This document shows, in pieces, positions 6,821 to 10,387 of a DNA stretch of 10,387 nucleotides (positions are counted from its first letter, which is position 1; each line of letters starts with the position of its first letter). The position numbers were made by a program, and so were the translations under genes. The notes beneath the pieces were generated by a model, which was given only the letters and a program-made list of their open reading frames with translations, made no database searches and was not told the origin of the DNA. Source of the DNA: Pseudomonadota bacterium (GTDB lineage: Bacteria; Myxococcota_A; Polyangia; Haliangiales; Haliangiaceae); NCBI GenBank assembly GCA_023430775.1, contig JAEYYY010000645.1, forward strand, positions 1 to 10,387, given 5' to 3'.

Positions 6821-7872
6821 TCAACTCGGGTAGCGGTCTGCAGTGCGGCGCGCCTCGTCGCCGATCGCGTCCACGAGCTTGCTCGGCGCGAGCGCACGGG
6901 CGGCGGCGCCCCATTCGAGGACCCACGAACGGACGGGGCCGAGCGCGGGGAGGCACATCGAGACGCGGACGGCGCCGTCGGGCACAACCTCTATGCGCTG
7001 CGAGTCGTGCCAGATGCGCGAGGTGACGTAGCCGGCCTTCTCGGCGGCGAACTCGATGAGGATCTCGTGCGGGCCGTCGTCGTCGGGAAGGTGCGGGCCA
7101 AACGCGCCGTGAAGGACGTTGGCGAGCTTGAAGTCGGGAGGCATCGCGAACGAGTGGGCGCGTAGGTGCTCGGCCTCGGTGAAGCGCTCGATCGCGAAGA
7201 TGCCGACGTTGGCGGCGATCGTGGGCGCGTCGGGCTCCTTGAGGCGCGCCGCGATCGCGTAGAGGCCGTGGCGATAGAGGGCGATCGCGAGCGGGGCGAG
7301 GTGGCCCTCACGTGCACGGCCGCGCGCGTCGGCGTAGCGATACCGGATGACCTTGCTCGACAGAATGCCGGTCTGGATCGCGTCGATGATGTCCTCCTTG
7401 CCGGCGTAGGACTTGGTCCCGTGGTCGGGCATGTACACGAAGCGCTCACCGAACGAGGCCAGCTCGGCGCGCTCCTTGTCGTTCATGCGCTGCTCCAGCT
7501 TGGCGAACACCGAGCGCACGTCTTCGAGGAACGGCGTTCCTTGCAGGACGTCGAACCCCGACGCACGGCGAGCAGACTGAACCTCTCGCGCTTGGTGATC
7601 GCGATGGGCGTGGCGGTGCGTTCGTCGATCAGCGTCGCGATCACGCGCCCATCCCGGCGGATGACCTCGATGTCGAAGCCGGCGTCCTGGAGCTCGGCGA
7701 GGTCGCGGCGCACGGTCCGCTCGCTCACGCCGATCTCGGTGCCAACCTCCGTGACCCAGCGCCCGCGCTTGTACCCGCGGAGGGCATCGAGCACCCGCAA
7801 CGCACGCGCGACCTGGCCGTACTCACCGCGCTTGTACACGCGATGCCCCCGCGGATAGATGCTTCGATTCAC
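6821..7872 (-). pseudogene. WYL-domain transcriptional regulator, broken by a one-base frameshift
   Basis: Two frames together encode one DeoR/HTH_11-type regulator with WYL and WCX domains, a family that often controls CRISPR and other defence loci. The first part (GTG at 7872) carries a winged helix-turn-helix at about residues 20-86 (VTEVGTEIGVSERTVRRDLA) and reads to FSLLAVRR. The sequence continues one frame over as GFDVLQGTPFLEDVRSVFAK and runs to the stop at 6821, including the WYL-type core (KVIRYRYAD...GLYAIAARL) and a WCX-like C-terminus (HEILIEFAAEKAGYV, ending RRTADRYPS). Adding one base to the CCCC run at 7556-7559 (+ strand) joins the frames into a 350-residue protein, the normal size for the family. 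In the given sequence, the unshifted frame ends at 7483. The gene sits first in the leftward cluster, directly before the Cas3 fragment, and faces the divergent element operon. It could be a real lesion or a sequencing/assembly slip. Confidence 0.88.
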
Positions 7873-7888
7873 GGAGAGAAGCCGGCCA

Positions 7889-7934
7889 GGAAGGCTTCCA
7901 GAAGGCTTCGCGCCCGGCTTTCTGGAAGACTTCC
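7889..7934. promoter_or_regulatory. Imperfect inverted repeat, likely operator of the divergent promoter region
   Basis: The arms GGAAGGCTTCCAGAA (7889-7903) and TTCTGGAAGACTTCC (7920-7934) are complementary at 14 of 15 positions around a 16-base spacer. The left half also contains the 9-mer GAAGGCTTC twice, at 7890-7898 and 7901-7909, exactly 11 bases apart and so on the same helix face. It lies directly upstream of the WYL regulator start, between two divergent gene sets, which suits an operator for a dimeric regulator. Binding itself is inferred. Confidence 0.55.
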
Positions 7935-7987
7935 GCGAAGGTTATGACCGGGCTTTCCACCATGGTTCACGGTCGCCGGGATCTGCT

Positions 7988-8010
7988 CGGTCCGCAAGGG
8001 TTGCGGACCG
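7988..8010. promoter_or_regulatory. Perfect inverted repeat upstream of the rightward operon
   Basis: CGGTCCGCAA, then GGG, then TTGCGGACCG form two perfect 10-base arms around a 3-base centre, ending 18 bases before the ATG at 8029. No T-run follows, so it is not an ordinary terminator. The position suits an operator for the rightward operon or an RNA hairpin in its leader. Its sequence is unrelated to the inverted repeat at 7889-7934, so a second regulator may be involved. Confidence 0.6.
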
Positions 8011-8028
8011 CGTGCGTAGGCTGGATCC

Positions 8029-9165
8029 ATGAAAGTGAGCCCATCCGAACCCGAACCCGAGAACATCCATCCTCCACTCGCGCGTGACGCGCTCGGGCAC
8101 CTCCTGCCGCTGCCAGAGGGCACGGCGAGCTGGCGGATCTGCCGTCACACCGCGGGACGGCCACGCGTGCTCACCGGTCCGGACGGTGCGGCGATGCGGT
8201 TCCCGCTATCGACAACGTCGGCGGAGCTGGTCGAGTTGTGCGGACCGGATACCTATCGGGTCTATGCGCTCGACGAAATGGGCGAGGTGCTCGACTTCGT
8301 CACGACGATCCAAGCTGCACGCCCGCGCAACGCGAACGTGCCCGACGTGCTGAGCGTGAGCGCGCTGCGCGGCGCGCCGGCCGCGGAGCCGACTACGGAT
8401 CTCCGGTTCGCGCTTCACGCGGTGGCGGAGATCGCCCGCATCAATGGTGAGGCGCTGCGCGCGATCAGCGACTCGCAGGCCGACTGGATCAAGACGCTGG
8501 CGATGAACAAGGGGCTGCCGCGCAACGTGGCGTTCCCGGTGTTGCCGCCGCCGCGCGAGGAGTCGGACGACGACGAGAGCAACGAGGATCACGACGTTGC
8601 CGAAGACGAAGCAGATCCGAACGCGACCCCGATGATGCAGTTCCTCTCGACCGTGACACCGCTCATCCCAGGGCTGGTCGCCACGTGGCAGGGAAAAAAG
8701 GCCGACGAGGTCACGGAGGAGGCACCCGCGCCGATCGCAGTGAACGGGATGGCGCACCTCGCGCGTGTCCAGCAGCTGCTCACGCCGCGCGAGCGCGCGT
8801 TCCTGGCGGCGCTGCTCGCCGACGAGCAGCGCGGTGAGGGCGTCGCCGCCGAGCTGACGGTGATGCCCATCGAGCAGGTGGTGGCGCTCGTTCGCGAGCA
8901 CTGCGCGAAGCCGCGCACGCCGCGACCGACGGAAGGCGATCCAACCGCCAAGCAGCTCCGCGATCGCGCGCTGATGCTGATGCCGCAGCTCTCGCCCGCG
9001 ACGCAGGCGCGACTGATGGCGCTCGCGCCGAAGGTGACCGCCACATTGCAGGCGCAGCCCGAGATCCGGCGCATGCTCGCCGAGCTGGCGCGGCTTGACG
9101 ATGCGGCCGCCGTTGCGTGGCTCGAGGCGAACCTCGACGAGATCGAGAAGGCGGTCGCGTCGTGA
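8029..9165 (+). CDS. Unrecognised 378-residue protein, first gene of the integrative-element operon
   Basis: I do not recognise a named family. The N-terminal ~95 residues look like a small beta-rich domain (SWRICRHTAGRPRVLTGPDG, then LVELCGPDTYRVYALDEMGEVLDFV). Residues 123-160 are helical (DLRFALHAVAEIARINGEAL, then ADWIKTLAMNK). A proline stretch and a very acidic linker (ESDDDESNEDHDVAEDEAD, 178-196) follow, and the C-terminal ~140 residues are helix-rich (QQLLTPRERAFLAALLADEQ, then helices to the end). The charge pattern suggests two globular parts joined by a flexible acidic linker. No signal peptide or membrane segment is seen. The ATG lies 18 bases after a perfect inverted repeat and lacks a clear Shine-Dalgarno sequence. 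The gene runs 33 bases ahead of the next one and leads towards an excisionase-like gene and an integrase, so an element-maintenance or structural role is plausible but unproven. Confidence 0.78.
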   Translation: MKVSPSEPEPENIHPPLARDALGHLLPLPEGTASWRICRHTAGRPRVLTGPDGAAMRFPLSTTSAELVELCGPDTYRVYALDEMGEVLDFVTTIQAARPRNANVPDVLSVSALRGAPAAEPTTDLRFALHAVAEIARINGEALRAISDSQADWIKTLAMNKGLPRNVAFPVLPPPREESDDDESNEDHDVAEDEADPNATPMMQFLSTVTPLIPGLVATWQGKKADEVTEEAPAPIAVNGMAHLARVQQLLTPRERAFLAALLADEQRGEGVAAELTVMPIEQVVALVREHCAKPRTPRPTEGDPTAKQLRDRALMLMPQLSPATQARLMALAPKVTATLQAQPEIRRMLAELARLDDAAAVAWLEANLDEIEKAVAS

Positions 9166-9185
9166 AGGCAACCAACTCGAACGAC

Positions 9186-9191
9186 AAGGAG
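9186..9191 (+). promoter_or_regulatory. Ribosome-binding site AAGGAG
   Basis: AAGGAG stands six bases before the ATG at 9198. It decides this start over an in-frame GTG at 9162 that overlaps the previous stop. Confidence 0.75.
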
Positions 9192-9197
9192 AGAACG

Positions 9198-9614
9198 ATG
9201 GGAGACGACCGAACGCAGTCCAACGCAGCCGCCACGGAGGCGGCGATCGAGGCGCTGCGCGCGCAGTCGGTGCGGTTGCAGACGATGGCCGACGCCTTCG
9301 CGGACATGGGACACGCGACGGCGGAGACGTTGCGCAGCAGGGCTCGGCAGATCGCACCGCCGCCGCCGGTGTCGACGCAGCTCCGCAGGTTTGTCGGGCA
9401 GCTCGCCCGCAAGGCGGCCTCGACGATCGCCCTGTTTACCGACGAGCAGCGGACGCGGATCGGTGCGCTCATCCCCGGCTTCACGCAAGCCGCGCTCTCG
9501 AACGAGCCGGACGTAGTCGCGATGGTGATGGCATGGATCGACCTCGAGCCCGCGGACCTCGCACGCTCGCTGGTGACAAGCCTCGACGACCTGGAGCGGA
9601 GGTTCGCGTCGTGA
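9198..9614 (+). CDS. Unrecognised 138-residue helical protein of the element operon
   Basis: I do not recognise this small soluble protein. It appears almost entirely helical. An N-terminal helix (AAATEAAIEALRAQSVRLQT) and a second segment (ADAFADMGHATAETLRSRAR) precede a proline patch (PPPP, about residues 53-56). A C-terminal half with LARKAASTIALFTDEQRTRI and DVVAMVMAWIDLEPADLARSLVTSLDDLE follows. Its C-terminal style, helical and centred on leucine and aspartate, resembles that of the protein before it, so the two may interact; this is inference. The ATG at 9198 is chosen for the strong AAGGAG just upstream. The stop TGA overlaps the GTG start of the excisionase-like gene as GTGA, indicating translational coupling within one transcript. 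Confidence 0.75.
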   Translation: MGDDRTQSNAAATEAAIEALRAQSVRLQTMADAFADMGHATAETLRSRARQIAPPPPVSTQLRRFVGQLARKAASTIALFTDEQRTRIGALIPGFTQAALSNEPDVVAMVMAWIDLEPADLARSLVTSLDDLERRFAS

Positions 9615-9970
9615 CTGTCGCGCTCGTCAAGACGACCGCGAACACGAACGCGCCCACGGCGGCCGCGCCGCGACCGCGCGAGTTCCTGGAGCGGCAAGCG
9701 TTCGAGGCGTTCAAAGCGTTCCTGTGCGCGGTGCAGGAGTGCGTGGCGATGCCGGCGTCGACGTCCCCCACCGCCGAGCCCGCCAGCGACGTGATGACGG
9801 TCGACGAGGCTGCTGCGTTCCTCGGGGTCGATCGCAACACCGTGTACGAGTACACGACCCGCGGCGTGATCCCGCACCAGCGGCTCGGCAAACGCATCCT
9901 GCTGCGGCGCGGTGCGCTGATCGCGTGGCTCGACGCCTCGCTGTGCGCGCCATCGTCGGCGACGCGATGA
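9611..9970 (+). CDS. Excisionase-like helix-turn-helix protein (AlpA/MerR-type DNA-binding domain)
   Basis: This 119-residue protein ends in a typical excisionase-family DNA-binding domain (HTH_17/TIGR01764 style) at residues 61-107: VMTVDEAAAFLGVDRNTVYEY, then TTRGVIPHQRLGKRILLRRGALIAWL. Such proteins bend DNA at attachment sites to steer the integrase towards excision, or act as element regulators. The first ~60 residues are an alanine/threonine/proline-rich stretch with one helix (PREFLERQAFEAFKAF), longer than in minimal excisionases. The GTG at 9611 is chosen because it forms a GTGA overlap with the previous stop and has GGAGG eight bases upstream. A later in-frame ATG at 9749 would give a protein nearer the minimal size. 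The integrase gene follows after 106 bases, which supports an excision/integration module. Domain call is firm; the excisionase role rests on context. Confidence 0.87.
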   Translation: MTVALVKTTANTNAPTAAAPRPREFLERQAFEAFKAFLCAVQECVAMPASTSPTAEPASDVMTVDEAAAFLGVDRNTVYEYTTRGVIPHQRLGKRILLRRGALIAWLDASLCAPSSATR

Positions 9971-10064
9971 TCGAGGCGATCGCGCTGCCGATCTTCGCCG
10001 CGCGTCGTCGGTCGCACGCTTGCCTCGTCGTGGCATCATCGCGTTCGTGCAGCGAGCGCTCATC

Positions 10065-10070
10065 AAGGAG
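10065..10070 (+). promoter_or_regulatory. Ribosome-binding site AAGGAG of the integrase gene
   Basis: AAGGAG stands six bases before the ATG at 10077 and fixes that start. Confidence 0.75.
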
Positions 10071-10076
10071 AACGAG

Positions 10077-10387
10077 ATGAGTGTTCGACGTGATACGCGG
10101 TTCGGAACGTGGTTCTACCGCAAGTGGGTGCGCACCCCGGATGGACGCAAGGTGCGCATCTTCGGAACTCCGAAGGCTGAGGGCCTGCCCGAGACCCGGG
10201 CGGGTGCCGAGGAGGCGGAGCGCCGTGCAATTACGCGCGTCCTCGAAACCGGCGAGCCGAAGAAGCTCGTCACGAACAAGGAGGTCCCGACGGTTCGCGA
10301 GTTCCACACGGTGTTTCTGGACGCCTCGCGGATCAAGAACAAGCCGTCGTCGGTCGAGAGCAAGGAGGTCATCCTCCGCATGCACAT
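10077..10387 (+). CDS. Tyrosine-type site-specific integrase, N-terminal 103 residues (3' end outside window)
   Basis: This is the beginning of a phage/element-type tyrosine recombinase that would insert and excise the element at its attachment site. The first ~40 residues form a basic, aromatic N-terminal arm-type region (RFGTWFYRKWVRTPDGRKVR, then IFGTPKAE). A helix with EEAERRAITRVLETGEPKK follows. Next comes the start of the SAM-like core-binding domain, VPTVREFHTVFLDASRIKNK, continuing with PSSVESKEVILRMH. The last part matches the usual 'T-x-x-E-F...F-L...N-K-P-S-T-V-x-S-K...I-L-R-x-H' pattern of these integrases. The catalytic domain with R...H-x-x-R...Y lies beyond the window and cannot be checked. 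The gene follows the excisionase-like gene on the same strand, and a strong AAGGAG supports the start. The gene call is confident, although the family is judged only from the N-terminal third. Confidence 0.88.
   Translation, partial: MSVRRDTRFGTWFYRKWVRTPDGRKVRIFGTPKAEGLPETRAGAEEAERRAITRVLETGEPKKLVTNKEVPTVREFHTVFLDASRIKNKPSSVESKEVILRMH

Noticed and set aside
7988..8010. Rho-independent terminator
   Set aside because: The hairpin is perfect, but no T-run follows on either strand and it lies just upstream of a start codon.
7873..8028. CRISPR array next to the Cas3-like gene
   Set aside because: The repeats here are 9-15 bases, unevenly spaced and inverted. There are no regularly spaced repeats with unique spacers.
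8206..10066. Long minus-strand open frames opposite the rightward operon
   Set aside because: Their translations are arginine/serine-rich, as expected for the antisense of GC-rich genes, and the plus strand holds coherent genes with ribosome sites and known domains.
9967..10080. 37-codon reading frame overlapping the excisionase-like stop (ATGA) and the integrase start
   Set aside because: The translation is arginine/serine-rich, and it lacks a separate ribosome site. Its overlaps are probably chance, although a leader peptide cannot be excluded.

Overview
The window is about 10.4 kb of GC-rich DNA with strong G/C bias at third codon positions and very little non-coding sequence. It has no rRNA, tRNA or CRISPR array. 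The base composition, a type I-G (formerly I-U) Cas3-like helicase gene and the style of the element genes suggest a delta-proteobacterium of the Myxococcota. That is inference from style only, since no phylogenetic marker is present. The gene content is that of an accessory region: a mobile element with defence-type cargo.

Left edge (1-509, + strand): a type II toxin-antitoxin pair. It consists of the end of an addiction-module antitoxin and a RelE/ParE-type toxin joined by an ATGA overlap.

Middle (511-7872, - strand): one long same-strand cluster, read from right to left. It starts with a WYL-domain transcriptional regulator broken by a one-base frameshift (6821-7872). Next is a 3'-truncated type I-G Cas3-like helicase that stops just after helicase motif III (5892-6701). 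Then come an unrecognised 332-residue protein (4897-5895), a RhuM-family protein (3836-4900), a large protein with a 2-oxoglutarate/Fe(II) dioxygenase domain and a long unexplained C-terminal region (1304-3739), and an unrecognised 250-residue protein (511-1263). The helicase fragment, the 332-residue protein and RhuM are linked by consecutive ATGA stop/start overlaps, which points to co-translation. No other cas gene is present, so the Cas3 piece is either debris of a lost type I-G locus or has been reused in this cluster.

Divergent intergenic region (7873-8028): it holds a long imperfect inverted repeat, 11-bp-phased direct repeats and a perfect 10-bp-arm inverted repeat just before the rightward gene. 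These look like operators for the two divergent units.

Right part (8029-10387, + strand): a rightward series of two unrecognised proteins, an excisionase-like helix-turn-helix protein and the start of a tyrosine-type integrase that runs off the window. This is the integration/excision and control end of an integrative element, and the leftward cluster is plausibly its cargo. The element ends are not visible.
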